A stretch of DNA of 64,000 bases. It comes from Aulostomus chinensis. Lineage: Eukaryota > Chordata > Actinopteri > Syngnathiformes > Aulostomidae. The stretch's first letter is position 1. Each line of letters opens with the position of its first letter. The notes under the pieces were generated by a model. The model made no database searches. It was not told the DNA's origin and worked only from the letters and a program-made list of their open reading frames with translations. The translations under genes were made by a program, and so were the position numbers. The DNA is taken from the NCBI GenBank assembly GCA_037954235.1, contig JBBMOA010000022.1:740001-804000 (forward strand), given 5' to 3'. This document shows, in pieces, positions 35,419-47,594 of this stretch.

Positions 35419-36987
35419 CCAAGACACATTGCGGCCACCACAATGTTGTATTTTGAGCTGATTGTTGAAACTTCACTCTGAACCCAAAAACCTTCCCTAA
35501 CGGCTCCGTGTTTTCGGCGTCTCCGTTGTGTAGCGCCGCCATGCTAGCTGGGTACCAGCTGGTGCTGAAGCCATTTGGGTTGTTAGTGCTGCTGAGCTGT
35601 TTTCTTCATGGTTGTGGTGATATTGTGTGTTCAAACTGACTAATAAATTTCTTCTAAGAGAATTAACAGCATCATTTTGGAACAATCCATTAAATTGTTC
35701 TTGTGAAACTTCTAAATGCTCCCTGAGCAGAAATCACTTTCCTTGTTTTTGTTTTGTTTTTTTTAAACATCTTGAATTTGTCTCACAAAAACTCACATTT
35801 GGCACCTTAATTTGCTGCGTGGAGCCTTAAAACAGCTCCCGCTGCAGTCAGGGGGGTTTCCACACTGGAGCTTCGCCTCAGTCACCAACTGCCAGAAATC
35901 CTCATGTGCTGGGTTCTTCTGCGCCAGGAGGACAGGTTGAAGAGTTCAGAGAGAAATCACATTTCCCTGCAATGTAGAGTCACAGTCAGGGATACAACAG
36001 CGTGAGGGGGCACGAGGGTGTGAGTGTGAGTGTGTGTGTGTGAGTGAGGGTGTGTGAGTGAGGGTGTGTGAGTGAGGGTGTGCGCGCGCGCTGGAGTGTC
36101 TCCCTCCAACAAGGAGCCCCTCATAGGTCCTTGGTAATGTGGCCGTTGACACTCGGGTGTCTCGTCGACACTCCTCGATCAAACACGCAGCAGTGGATGA
36201 CTGACATGTGGTAGGTGCCTGTTCAATGCTGGTGGGGGTCAAGAGGAGATGTAGCCTGGTGACACGGTGGAGGGATGGTGGGATTGCCGGGACAAACGGG
36301 ACTCTATCCAGACAGGCCGGTGGTGCCCCCCCACCACTGATGTAATTAAGAGCATGATGGAAGTATAATCTGGTCACACTAATACACGCTATTTTAAGAA
36401 CAGATGAAAGGGCTCACCACAAACCATCTACAAGAACAACATCCGATAGTACATGAATGACCATGAAGCTATGCTTTGAGAACTGTAAAGTTTAGCTCGT
36501 CAATGACACACAGCTCCTTTTCTATGAGTAATATTGTCATTACGAATGTTATGTTTTTCTGTGTAATCTCACACACTTCCATACCAAAGTGTTTCCCAGC
36601 ATTGAAGCAGGGCTTGTTTGGTGAGGATGGAGAGATGCGCGCCGTCCAGGAAGTAGACCCGGTAGTTACTGTGCAGCACATGTATGTAATGTTAGCTGTT
36701 GGCTAAGGGAAGCTAACGGTTTCTCAAATGTTTTCTTACTTTCAAGTTTCATCTGATGTTAAAAAGTTTATGAAAATCTGTGAAAGTTATTTTTAGCCTT
36801 AGATGATAAAACGAGACATTCATTGTTTGTGACTCACCAAAGAGTCCTGATGATGCTGTTGTTCCTGCAGGAGAGAAACCGTCATCGAGCACACAAAGAC
36901 AAACACACTGGGACAAAATTTAAGTTATAAAATAAGTTTTCAGAACTTCTGTAATTCATTTGCACAACATTCAGATGGGCATAATTC
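35419..36987. other. non-coding, nothing recognised
   Basis: A short GTGTGAGTGAGG tract lies at 36010-36090. No gene is supported. Confidence 0.5.
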
Positions 36988-37403
36988 CATCCATCCATCC
37001 ATTTTCTTCTGCTTATTCCTGTTAAGGGTCGCGGGGGCTGGAGCTGATCCCAGCGGCTATGGGCCAGAGGCGGGGTTCACCCTGGACAGGTCACCAGTCC
37101 ATGGCAGGGCCAACACATAGAGACAGACAACCATTGGCTCTCCCAGCCACGCCTACGGTCAATTTAGAGTCTGGATTAACCTGGTCCCTCTTGATGTCTT
37201 TGGACTGTGGAGGAAGCTGGAGTACCAGAGAGAACCCAGCAGGAACAGGGAGAACATGGAGACTCACCCAGAAAGACCCCGTGCTGCAGCCGGGGCTCCA
37301 CCCACAACCTTCTTGATGGGGGGCCACAGGGAGGACCACTGCTCCACCCACAACCTTCTTGCTGGGGGCCACAGGGAGGACCACTGCTCCACTGTGCAGC
37401 CAA
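36988..37403 (-). mobile_element. SINE-like repeat, copy 5, with internal duplication
   Basis: Inverted full-length copy: tail CCATCCATCCATCC first, head last. The segment CCACCCACAACCTTCTTG plus GGCCACAGGGAGGACCAC occurs twice in tandem (about 37299-37342 and 37346-37388), a head-end duplication. Confidence 0.85.
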
Positions 37404-37504
37404 AAATGTTATCTTAGTTTTGAATTCTGTTGTCATAGAAACTATCTTTAAACATCAGTTTGTCCTTCATGAGCAATCATGTTTGTAACAAATGAATTAT
37501 GCCC

Positions 37505-37860
37505 AGGTTGCGCAGTGGAGCAGTGGTCCTCCCTGTGGCCCCCAGCAAGAAGGTTGTGGGTGGAGCCCCGGCTGCAGCACGGGGTCTTTCTGGGTGAGTC
37601 TCCATGTTCTCCCTGTTCCTGCTGGGTTCTCTCTGGTACTCCAGCTTCCTCCACAGTCCAAAGACATCAAGAGGGACCAGGTTAATCCAGACTCTAAATT
37701 GACCGTAGGCGTGGCTGGGAGAGCCAATGGTTGTCTGTCTCTATGTGTTGGCCCTGCCATGGACTGGTGACCTGTCCAGGGGGAAGGCTGCTGGGATAGG
37801 CTCCACCCCCACCACCCTCAACAGGAGAAGAGGGGGAACATGGAGGGATGGAGGGAGGGA
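37505..37860 (+). mobile_element. SINE-like repeat, copy 6, head to head with copy 5
   Basis: Nearly identical to copies 1, 5 and 7 in the body (GGTCTTTCTGGGTGAGTC, CAAGAGGGACCAGGTTAATC). It ends in a GGATGGAGGGAGGGATGATG tail. With copy 5 it forms a long inverted repeat with about 100 bases between arms. Confidence 0.87.
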
Positions 37861-37869
37861 TGATGGATG

Positions 37870-40435
37870 ATGAATAGATGTCAACATCTATTAACAACAG
37901 CTGCCTGGCCTCTAATGAAGTAAGAATCGGGTCTAAATAACGACGACCAGCCACCACAGCAGAGATTTGACTTCATTGCTGCTCTAGCTGATCCTCTCAG
38001 TTCTGGCCATTTAGGCTGTGGCTATAATGGGAATCTCCCAGTGTGGAGCTGCAGCTATGATGGGAAGCTCCCAGCTGTGTAAATGGGCAGCTGCTGCAGC
38101 TCACAACGGTTACAAACAGAAGTGCAGCAGGCTGACTCGTCGCAGCGACGCTCGGCACCTGGCATGATGGTGGAAGCAGCCTGAAGTCTCTTCCCATTAC
38201 AGCGCAACTCAGTTGAACCTCTGATTCGATTCCTCTGAACGCACGCGGTCCTACAGCAGGGAAACATTGCAGCTCCAGACAGGAAACGGCGTTCTTGGTT
38301 TGGAGCAGAGACGGCATGAGTTGAGCAGAAACACATGCTGCTTCTGTGACTCTTAGTTTCCAATCAACTTTGGCCCCTACTACTACAGACTATGTGTACA
38401 ACTTCGCCTCTGCTTGTGTTTTCATGTACCAGTACAAGTCTGTTACTCTTTTAACGTGCTTCATCAAATTTGATAATCGTGGCGTTGGCTGGACAGGCGA
38501 CCAGCCGCATTTTCAGGGAAAAAAACGTTTCCACAGCAGAAAACAACTCACATCTCTGGTCGCTAGTCGAGGGCCAACCCCTCTGGTCTAGGTGGTGTGT
38601 TTCTGCAGCTGCTGACCAGGTTGCAGCCCGTCACCTTCTTCTTTGGCTGCTGGATCCATCCACCGACAGGCGCAGCGTTAAACACAGCAGTACTGATCAG
38701 CAGTAAAAACATCGCCTTGCCACAGTCATTTGCTTCCAGGTCCAATGAGAGGAAAACCGCAGGTTCCCAGCTTGAATCCTGCGTCCTTTTATTCATTTTG
38801 TCTTTATTAACGCCAGATAGTTACATAAATATTATTTTTTTAATATGAATTCCTGTCCTTTCTCTTCCTGTAAGAACAATTCCACTTCAGGGGTGTGGAC
38901 TGATCTTCCCTTTCCCTAAAATGGCCCTCTTTGACTCCAGTGCACCTCCTCATCCACTTGGAGACAGTTCTCCATCCCAGCACCTCCTCAGGCCTCCACT
39001 TGAAACGAGCTGCTGTAAAATGGGGGATGGATTGTTGTGAGTGTCTCACGACCCTGGTGAGACGACTCGGTTCTCCATCGGTGTGATGCGTCTGGTCTGA
39101 TGGCTCTTGGAACAGGTGACCTGCACCCTCACCCTAACTGACCCATAATCGTTAGCAGCAGCTAACAGAAGTAGCCAGTTCAGCTGGAGCCTTGTTGCTG
39201 ATACAAACTCAGGCTCATGTCTTTGGTTGTCAAAGAAACTAAGGTGTCGGCGCCAAGTCCTGCATCTTTTTATTATTTCATTGTCTCAAGAAGACTGATG
39301 TTCTCTAGTGAGAACGTGAAATGTGTCTTGTGTCGAGAAAACAAGTTAATGATCTAAAGCTTCTTTATTTGAAACAATATATCAACTTGACTTTTTCCAT
39401 CAAGGGCTGCAGAAGCTGTTCCCTCAATTAGTGCAGTTGTCTCAGTGTCACACAGGTGATCAATGCCTCCTCACAGCTTCAGGTTTCAATCCCAGAGACT
39501 CAAGTGCTGGTTCCCGCAACGGCCCTCTAAACTAAAAGCCTTCGTCTCAGAACATCTTGACCTCGCTGTCAGAGACCCAGAGGGCCGAGGGGGCTCCAGC
39601 AGTGAGGACGTAGATGCTGGCAGTGAGAGGATGACAAAAGTTGTGCAGCCTTGAAACTGTCAACACCTGATGCAGCGGAGAGGCGAGCGAGGCACTTCCT
39701 GCCTCCCGCTCGGCTGCTTCGCATACCCCTCCCTCTCATCCTGGATGATGGTCACGTCGCCAGGCCCATCCCGAGCTGTAATATCTGGTCGGTATTCTCA
39801 GAGGATCTCACGGTGCTGGTGTTCATTTAAGATAAGCTCTGCCTTTGGAATCACAATGAGAATGAAGGGAGCTGTAAAAAATATGAAAGATGAATAAGAC
39901 TAAAGGTGAGGAACCAGCCTGATAGCGGCGCCAAGCCGAGTGAAGGCTGCCGTGCTCGCTGGGCGCTCTTTGTGTCAGTGTGTAGTTCTTCCAGTCAGCT
40001 GTGCAGTTGTGTTTGTGCTGTGTGTTTGTTTCCCAGCGGAGAAATCGACCAGTGGAAGATTTCCACAGAGAGCACTTATCGGTGGGTGGTGCTGCATTTG
40101 GGGCCCGTGGGACAAACACTGTTTGTATAGAAGCTTCCGAGTGACAGGCGGGTTTAAAGCCCATGAAGATACACTGTGGCAACTAGGATACACCCCCTCA
40201 TCCAGCGTCCCAGTGGCAGACATGAGATGCTCCAAGTTACATAACGTGACCACAAAACTGACCGAGGAGAGAGAACAAGTTCTATCTTGGTATAAATGTT
40301 CTAACAGGGTCACAAATGAATCAGAGGGAACGAGTTCTAACAGGCTCAGTGACACTCCTGTTCCTGGATGGCCCTCACAACAAAGACAGGCTGATTGATT
40401 GACACGTTTATATACATTCCATACATGGGCTCCCC
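37870..40435. other. non-coding, nothing recognised
   Basis: Unique sequence; no frame with recognisable similarity. Confidence 0.5.

Positions 40436-40498
<63 letters not shown>
40436..40498. repeat. (AC)n microsatellite
   Basis: About 30 uninterrupted CA dinucleotides. Confidence 0.98.
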
Positions 40499-40500
<2 letters not shown>

Positions 40501-42587
40501 AGTACAGCGTGTACCCTTTGAAAAAGGCTGTGTTTTATTGAAATACAGCAGACATCAACAGGTTGTTTCGCTGACCCAGGTGACAGAAACCGAGCCGGAA
40601 CACGTTTCCAACCCATGAGCACAAACACTGATGGCTATTTGTCATTTTAGCTAGAAGAGCTACAAAGACTCTTCCTGCTGTGCGGTTCCAGCAGTGGTTT
40701 TGGGCCATGAGCTGATCAAGGCAGCCTGTTTGCTGGAGAACAAAACTGACCCCAGTCCCGCTTCACTGTAGGTCCTAACTTACGTGCATGCTGGTATATG
40801 AAGTTGAAAAAAAATCAAACGCACCCAAAGGGTTGAAGGAAGAGTTGGAAACGTGTTCAGGCAGGTTTTTGCACCCAGAGCTGGTTGTTTGATAGTAGCA
40901 GTAGTAGAAGAAGCAGAACCTCAGTTATGAAGCAGGGCTGGCCTCAACTCCCCGTGTAAAGTTGAAATTAGGGCACCTGGTTTTCACAAAAAATGTTCAG
41001 CAGGCACGCGGGGCGTAGAGGTCCATATTCATGAGACTGAAAGCCACTGCAGACCTGTGACAGGGGCCTTGACACCAGTTCTCCCTTTTCTTGTCCCTCA
41101 CCCGACAGATGAATCACGATTGTTTGCTTTAGCCTGTTTGTGGTTTACACCCAGCAGCTGATGGCTGATCGCGCCTCCATGTCTCCAATCATAGACGCGT
41201 CCTGGATGTTTGCAACTTCAAAAGTGCTAAAATGAGAAGCGATTCTCGACGCCTTCGCTGCAGTTGCCATCATATAAAGTCCACCTGCTAAAGAGTCATT
41301 TAGACCCGAGGTCGGATCAAGACCCCTCAAGTTGATTTAGCAAGCAGAGGGACAATCAGACCAGATGTTTGTTCTCTACAAACCTTCAGCAGCAGGAGAA
41401 CAGCAGATAGAGAAGCATGTTCTACACCAAGTACACGCCAGTTGTCAAGTAGAACCATGTCTTGGTGCTTCGGAGGAAAGTTCATTTTATTTGGGTGAAG
41501 AAACTCCAAACTACTTTTATATTCTTAGGAACCCAGGCGCAGGTAGATCAAGACTTTCAACACGCAGAGTCACAATGTATTTGTTTTGGTCCAGTGTGAA
41601 TAAATCTGGAGGGTTTTCATCAAAAAACAGCGACATCACTCAAACGATGTGCTTCCCAGCTACGGAAGCGACGCCGGATGCTGGCTTACTGCATGTATCC
41701 TAGCAACACATTCAATTCCTACACTTTAAACACACACAAAATAAAATCCACTAAAAGACACAGTGACGTTACATTAAATGAACCAAGTATGAACAGGGAT
41801 TTACTGAATCAAACTAGCTGTTAGCGCCAACTGTTAATTGTCATCAAAAGCAGATTAGATAGCCAGTTGCAATGCTAATTGTTTGCCCGAATTGCAAATG
41901 TGCTAGCGTGAGTTGCAAATGCGCACCCTTGCCGACTGTGTCTTTTAATGTATGTTATTTGTGTCAGCGTGTTTTAAGGCTAGCATATAGCTAAATATGC
42001 TGCTAAATAAAGTGACAGTGGCACTGTGCAGCTAAAAGGCTATGATAGCTTTGTGTGTTCCTGTCTCTACTCCCACAGAGTTTAGTGACTACATAGCAAT
42101 CTAGCTAGCGGTCCGTCAGCACGGCCGGAACAGATACAGAACCCTTGAGCAGAATTCGACACTGATTAAAACAGATGTGGAGCTCCAGACCAAATTTGGA
42201 TCTGTAAAAACACAAAATATCCTAAAATGGTTCAGTTTGAAGTGAAGAGCTTAAAAAATAAGAACATTCTTTTGGATGTAACAGATCTGATTTAATTTCA
42301 AACAGGTTTAGTTGTCATAGCTAAGAGAAAGAAACTGGCTGCCGTCTCCTCTCGTAGCGTCCTTAGCAGCTCCAGACAGAACTGTCATTCTACACATCTG
42401 TTGGCTGTAGCGACGCCCCGCGCTGCTGCTAGCTGCTGAGCTCTTTCAACATTCATCATGTAAACACAAAAACTTAGTTCCTCAAAGCAAATACATTCAA
42501 TCATTCTTCAAAAAAATAGTTTTCATGACTCTCAAAAATAAGTCTCTTTGAAGGCAGAGCGTTGTAGCGCCGCTTCACGCTTGGATT
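40499..42587. other. non-coding, nothing recognised
   Basis: No gene or clear element. Scattered TTAGC/GCTAG words occur but no array. Confidence 0.5.
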
Positions 42588-42733
42588 TTAACCCTCCTGA
42601 ACTGAGCGTAGCATTGACGCTACATCGTTGAACCACCACGCTAAGGTAAGTGGAGGTGGTTCCCCCTGAATAAAACGCTGGACTGGTGGAACACGATCAG
42701 AAAACCAGGCGTTGGTGGGTTTAAGAGGGTTAA
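42588..42733. mobile_element. TTAA-bounded MITE-like element, 146 bp
   Basis: The left end TTAACCCTCCTGAAC (42588-42602) matches the inverted right end, which reads TTAACCCTCTTAAAC on the other strand (42719-42733). TTAA plus CCCT at both ends suggests a piggyBac-type MITE. There is no coding capacity. Confidence 0.5.
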
Positions 42734-43224
42734 AAGCTTTTGGTCGACTCACAGCGGCAGCAGCCGTTGTTTCCTGTGAAGCTTGTGGCAGCCGCCGTCT
42801 CCCATCGGACGGAGTTGAACCCCCCACCCACGTGTGGTTGAGGCCAGCCCTGGTTAGCAATTGTAAATACAGTATTTCAGATATATGTAATCTTATCATC
42901 TTAAATCTGACCAGGACACTACAGCGGCAGAAGCAATACATAAAGAAGCTCATATCTTGTTTTGACTATTACTCTTTTTTTGTCGGAATGGAACTAGTTT
43001 CAACTAAGCCTACCAAGCCAACATGTAGTTATGTACTGAATAAAATGCTATTTTCTCTTTTTTTTGTTTATTACAGGTGTGTATGATGGTGTGCGGGATG
43101 AGAGGAGAAGAGAGAGAAAAGAAAAGAGACAAAGGAGTGAAAAGTAAGAGGAGAGAGACAAAGTGAAGAAGAGAAAAAGATGAAATTCACGCAGCATGAT
43201 TCTGGATTGCAGGTTTTAGCTGTG

Positions 43225-44036
43225 GAGAGTGTGTGTGTGTGAGAGTGTGTGTGTGTGAGAGAGTGTGTGTGTGTGTGAGTGTGTGTGTGTGAGAGTGTGT
43301 GTGTGTGTGTGTGAGAGAGAGTGTGAGAGAGAGTGTGTGTGTGAGAGAGAGTGTGTGTGAGAGAGTGTGTGTGTGAGAGAGTGTGTGTGTGTGTGAGTGT
43401 GTGTGTGTGAGAGTGTGTGTGTGTGTGTGTGAGAGAGAGTGTGAGAGAGAGTGTGTGTGTGAGAGAGAGTGTGTGTGAGAGAGTGTGTGTGTGTGTGAGT
43501 GTGTGTGTGTGAGAGTGTGTGTGAGAGAGAGAGAGTGTGAGAGAGAGTGTGTGTGTGAGAGTGTGTGTGTGAGAGAGTGTGTGAGTGTGTGTGTGAGAGA
43601 GTGTGTGAGAGTGTGTGTGAGAGTGTGTGTGTGAGAGTGTGTGTGTGTGAGAGAGAGTGTGAGAGAGTGTGTGAGAGAGTGTGTGTGAGAGTGTGTGTGA
43701 GAGTGTGTGAGAGAGAGTGTGTGTGAGATGGTGTGTGAGAGTGTGTGAGAGGGTGTGTGTGAGACTGTGTGAGAGTGTGTGTGTGAGAGTGTGTGTGAGA
43801 GTGTGTGTGTGAGAGTGTGTGTGTGAGAGAATGTGTGTGAGAGGGTGTGAGTGTGTGTGTGACTGTGTGTGTGTGACTGTGTGTGTGAGACTGTGAGAGT
43901 GTGTGTGAGTGTGAGACTGTGTGTGTGAGACTGTGTGAGACTGTGTGAGTGTGTGTGTGAGTGAGTGTGTGTGTGAGTGAGAATGTGTGTGAGAGTGTGA
44001 GTGTGTGCATGTGTGTGTGTGTGCATGTGTGTGGGG
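43225..44036. repeat. (GTGTGTGAGAGA)n microsatellite, 0.8 kb
   Basis: Mixed GT and GA repeats with GTGAGACTG variants near the end. Minus-strand His/Ser/Thr-rich frames are artefacts. Confidence 0.97.
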
Positions 44037-44213
44037 TTTCCTTCTGCGTTCACCTCTGTGTTAACAGTTTGTTTTTGTCGTTCCTTGTTGGTTCTAAAGA
44101 CCCTCGACAGTCACAAGCACGTTCGTCGGAACAAGAAGTGCAGATTGGCTTTTTTCTGAGTTTTTTTTTTCCTTTGCTTTTCTTCAAAAAAGGGTTCCAG
44201 ACAGAGTGGCTAC

Positions 44214-44214
<1 letters not shown>

Positions 44215-44256
<42 letters not shown>

Positions 44257-44264
44257 TAATAATA
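44215..44264. repeat. (ATA)n microsatellite
   Basis: About 16 AAT trinucleotides with one slip near the end. Confidence 0.97.
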
Positions 44265-44849
44265 GCACTTGACTTCACTTCAGCACAGTAAAAAAAGAAA
44301 AAATAGAACAAAAAGGTCCAAAGGTGCTTTTTTTATGTTTTGTTTTTAAATCTGATTTGATGAGAAGCGAAGCCCCCTCCCCCTCCCCCTCCTCCCCCGT
44401 CTCTTCTCCTCTCAGCGGGGAAGTGGCGGGCGGAAGTCCAGTGCCGGTGAGATGCAGAAGAAGTGACTGAAGTATTGCCAAGTGGTCCGTCGCTTTCTGT
44501 TATGTCTTTTTTGTGTGTGTAGTGGTTCCACTCAGGTTCCATAGAAAAAGAGAAACTGAGATGGAGAACGAAAGAAAAACAAAAACTCCTGGCACAGTTT
44601 TCTTTCAGTCCATAAAAAGAAGAGCTGGAGCTGAGAGGGAGGGAGACAGAGAGAGGGGGGGCTAAAGGAAAAAGAGGAGGGTTGTTAGGGGAACGCTTCC
44701 ATTTACAAAATGTAACAAAATTTTTCCCGCAAAATTTTGCAAATCTGTAATAATACAGGAAAACAAAACAAATGTCCTATTTACAGCAAGAAGAAGAACC
44801 CTTTTTTTTCAAAAGTGTAGTGAGAATGCAGCAGATCCCAGCTTTGGCA

Positions 44850-44897
44850 CTCGGCGTTTGTTTGTTTGTTTGTTTGTTTGTTTGTTTGTTTGTTTGA
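44850..44897. repeat. (TTTG)n microsatellite
   Basis: About 11 uninterrupted TTTG units. Confidence 0.97.
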
Positions 44898-45593
44898 ATC
44901 CACCCTGTCAATCGGTCTGTAGTCAAGTCTGCTGCTGCAGGCACACATTCAGTGCTCCGGGTCGCCCTCCTCCTCCTCCACGTGTCTCCATGGCAACACA
45001 GGTCACACACAACATCACCCAGTCACGTCTGTCCGTATTCATCCGCACAAATGTCTTTCAAGGCTCCTTTCCCAAGTGTAATTCAAGCACTTTCAAGGTG
45101 TGTTTTCAAGCTTTTCCAGCACCTCACAGTTGTGGCGACTACAGTCATGTGACCGCTGCAACTACTCCTACGCATTGCTAATTATTATGGAAGTAATTCC
45201 AACACCTTGAAAACATCACATTAACTTTGAGGCTTTTCAAGGATTTCCAGCACCTGATCATTAAAGAAATCTTGGGTTTGTTAACTGGCTCTGATCTCAC
45301 ATGGAATCTTCAACATGTGAAATGACTGACAGAAGAATTTGGCTCATATTATAAAATCCAACTGCTTCTGCTGCTGGGAAGTTGATCCAGCGTGCAGGTT
45401 AAAAGCGCCATCTCGGCTGTGGCATTGGTGGATGTCATCATTAGACGGTAATGGCTGAAGTCTAGACCGCAGAGGATTCCCCGTCTGCAGTGGCTCGTCA
45501 CCACCACTGAAAGCGTGATCGTTTAGCAAACAGTTTTATTTACAGGTTTGACATTGTAATTCAAATGAGGCCCTTCTATCCTCTTAGCTTAAT
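44898..45593. other. non-coding; possible interspersed repeat
   Basis: AAGCACTTTCAAGGTG, TTTTCCAGCACCTCACAG and an inverted echo CAACACCTTGAAAACATC at about 45060-45270 suggest an old imperfect fold-back element. No gene. Confidence 0.35.
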
Positions 45594-46430
45594 TAGGGAG
45601 CTGAGACCCAGGCTAGTTAGCTTAGCACAGTGAATGGTGGTGAGTGGGAAGTGTTAGCGTAGCTCCGTCTCTGCCTGCATTAATATAACTACAGTTGTAT
45701 TGTTAAATACCAGTTTAACATGAGGAGACGTTGTAGTGGTAGAATCAGACACGTAGCCGGAACTACTTTCCTGACTGGGAGCAGTGATTTGACGCAGCAC
45801 CTCCAAAGCTCCACTGGAACTTGGGTCAACAGAACCAAAGGTTTGTTGAGGACTAGAAGAGCGACTGCTGCAACTGATGATGATGAGGAGGAGGATTCCT
45901 GCTGGACACACCAGCATCCTGGACCTGAGCTAGCTGATGCTAACACTTCCACCCACTAACAGCCATTGGGCTAAGCTAACCAGCCTGGACCTGAGCTAGC
46001 TGATGCTAACACTTCCCACCCACCACCAGCCATTGGGCTAAGCTAACTAGCATCCTGGACCTGAGCTAGCTGATGCTAACAACTCCCACCCACTACCAGC
46101 CATTGGGCTAAGCTAACTAGCCTGGACCTGAGCTAGCTGATGCTAACAACTCCCACCCACTACCAGCCATTGGGCTAAGCTAACTAGCATCCTGGACCTG
46201 AGCTAGCTGATGCTAACAACTCCCACCCACTACCAGCCATTGGGCTAAGCTAACTAGCATCCTGGACCTGAGCTAGCTGATGCTAACAACTCCCACCCAC
46301 TACCAGCCATTGGGCTAAGCTAACTAGCCTGACTCTCAGCTCCCTGAAGGAGGGTTTATTTTCTGGTCTGACTCTGAGGATGATACAAGGCTTTGCCTAA
46401 AAGTGGGCGTGGTCATTTAAGAACTGTACT
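45594..46430 (-). repeat. inverted relative of the 6.2-7.5 kb element core, with about 6 minisatellite units
   Basis: The 67-70 bp units (GAGCTAGCTGATGCTAACA, CCACCCACTACCAGCCATTG) are the reverse complement of those at 6240-7385. The flanking CAACAAACSTTNGG / GCAGTCGCTCTTCTAGTCC segment (7417-7465) recurs inverted at 45835-45885. The terminal repeats of the 6103-8590 element are not seen here. Confidence 0.85.
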
Positions 46431-47594
46431 GTAAATTCAGAGCAGGACTGTTGATGATACTACTACTACTGACCTACCTCCTTAAAGGAGGCTTCAGTAT
46501 CCCAGAGGAACAAATTCTACCTTAAGATAAAGATTCAGCATGTTGAAAACCACATCTGACCTTTGAACCCAAACCACAGGGATTTTAGAGATAAGCTGTG
46601 ACTACAACATGGTCGGGGGTTCTGACTCTGTTCTGTCCTCTGTGCCAGAATAATTACTAATATAACTGCAGTTCCACCTAACCTGTCTTATGTGTCTGGT
46701 CCAGACATCTCACAATAAAAGTTTTTTTCTTTTTCGAACGAGGAACATTCAATCTTTAATCTTAACAATAAAAAATAAAATGGGAGGAACTTTGTGTTGG
46801 TTAGCAGGGGCCGGTCGTATCGGTGGCGGTGCCTCATCTCTGCCCACACAGGAAGACCATCTACTGCCACTTTCTAACTCAACTACAAAACTCATATTAG
46901 GGTGAAAAAGGAAACAAAGCAGCAGTTTGAGATTCCCGGCGAGCGAGGACGGTTTCAATTATCTTCACACATCGTGACCCCGAATCTCCTCTCGCACTCT
47001 TCAGATTTCAATTTGGGAACATGTTGATGCCCCGCCAGAGTAAAATGTACCACCGCGGTGCCCCGTCTTATTCAAACCCGTCCCTTTGTTGTGAGTTTCA
47101 CAGCTGTGGAGGGGTCACTTCAGGTCGCCAACACTGACAAGATTACCTACAACGTGACGGCGGAGGATGTTGTGCGTGATCTGAGATGCGACAATCAAGA
47201 GAATAAAAGAAAAAAATACAATATCTGTTAATTAAAAAAACTCTTTTGTTGCTCCGTCCATCTCATTGCCTTCTTCCTGTATGTTTCCAGCAGCAGGGCG
47301 GCGGCAGCAGAGCAGCGGTGGCGATGGCGGTGAATCCTATTTGCACCTGAAATGGAGAAAGAGAGGGAGGGAAGAGGGAGGCACCCATTAAAAACATTTA
47401 AAAAAGACAGGAACTTCCAAAAAGCAACAGAATGATTAAAAACACAGTTGTTCCAGGAGGAACGCTCTTGGTCGCTCAGGAACTAGGACATGGCGATCCT
47501 GGTGGACCGGAGCCTGGTCCATGGGAGGAGGGGAACCGGGATTAGACACAAACATGAAGACTCCTCAGCTGGGACCAATTTATTGAAACCAGCC
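46431..47594. other. non-coding, nothing recognised
   Basis: Unique sequence, no supported gene. Confidence 0.5.

Noticed and set aside
32560..35542. Minus-strand open frames of 900-987 codons
   Set aside because: They translate the GGAT satellite as Ser-Ile-His-Pro repeats; three overlapping frames are open at once, as expected for a 4-bp repeat without stops.
37059..37770. Recurring frame of about 85-97 aa (MAGPTHRDRQPL type) also at 15143 and 54678
   Set aside because: The same peptide recurs because it lies in copies of the SINE-like repeat; it is open on both strands and has no known function.
44050..44268. Poly-tyrosine frame
   Set aside because: It is the ATA microsatellite read on the minus strand.
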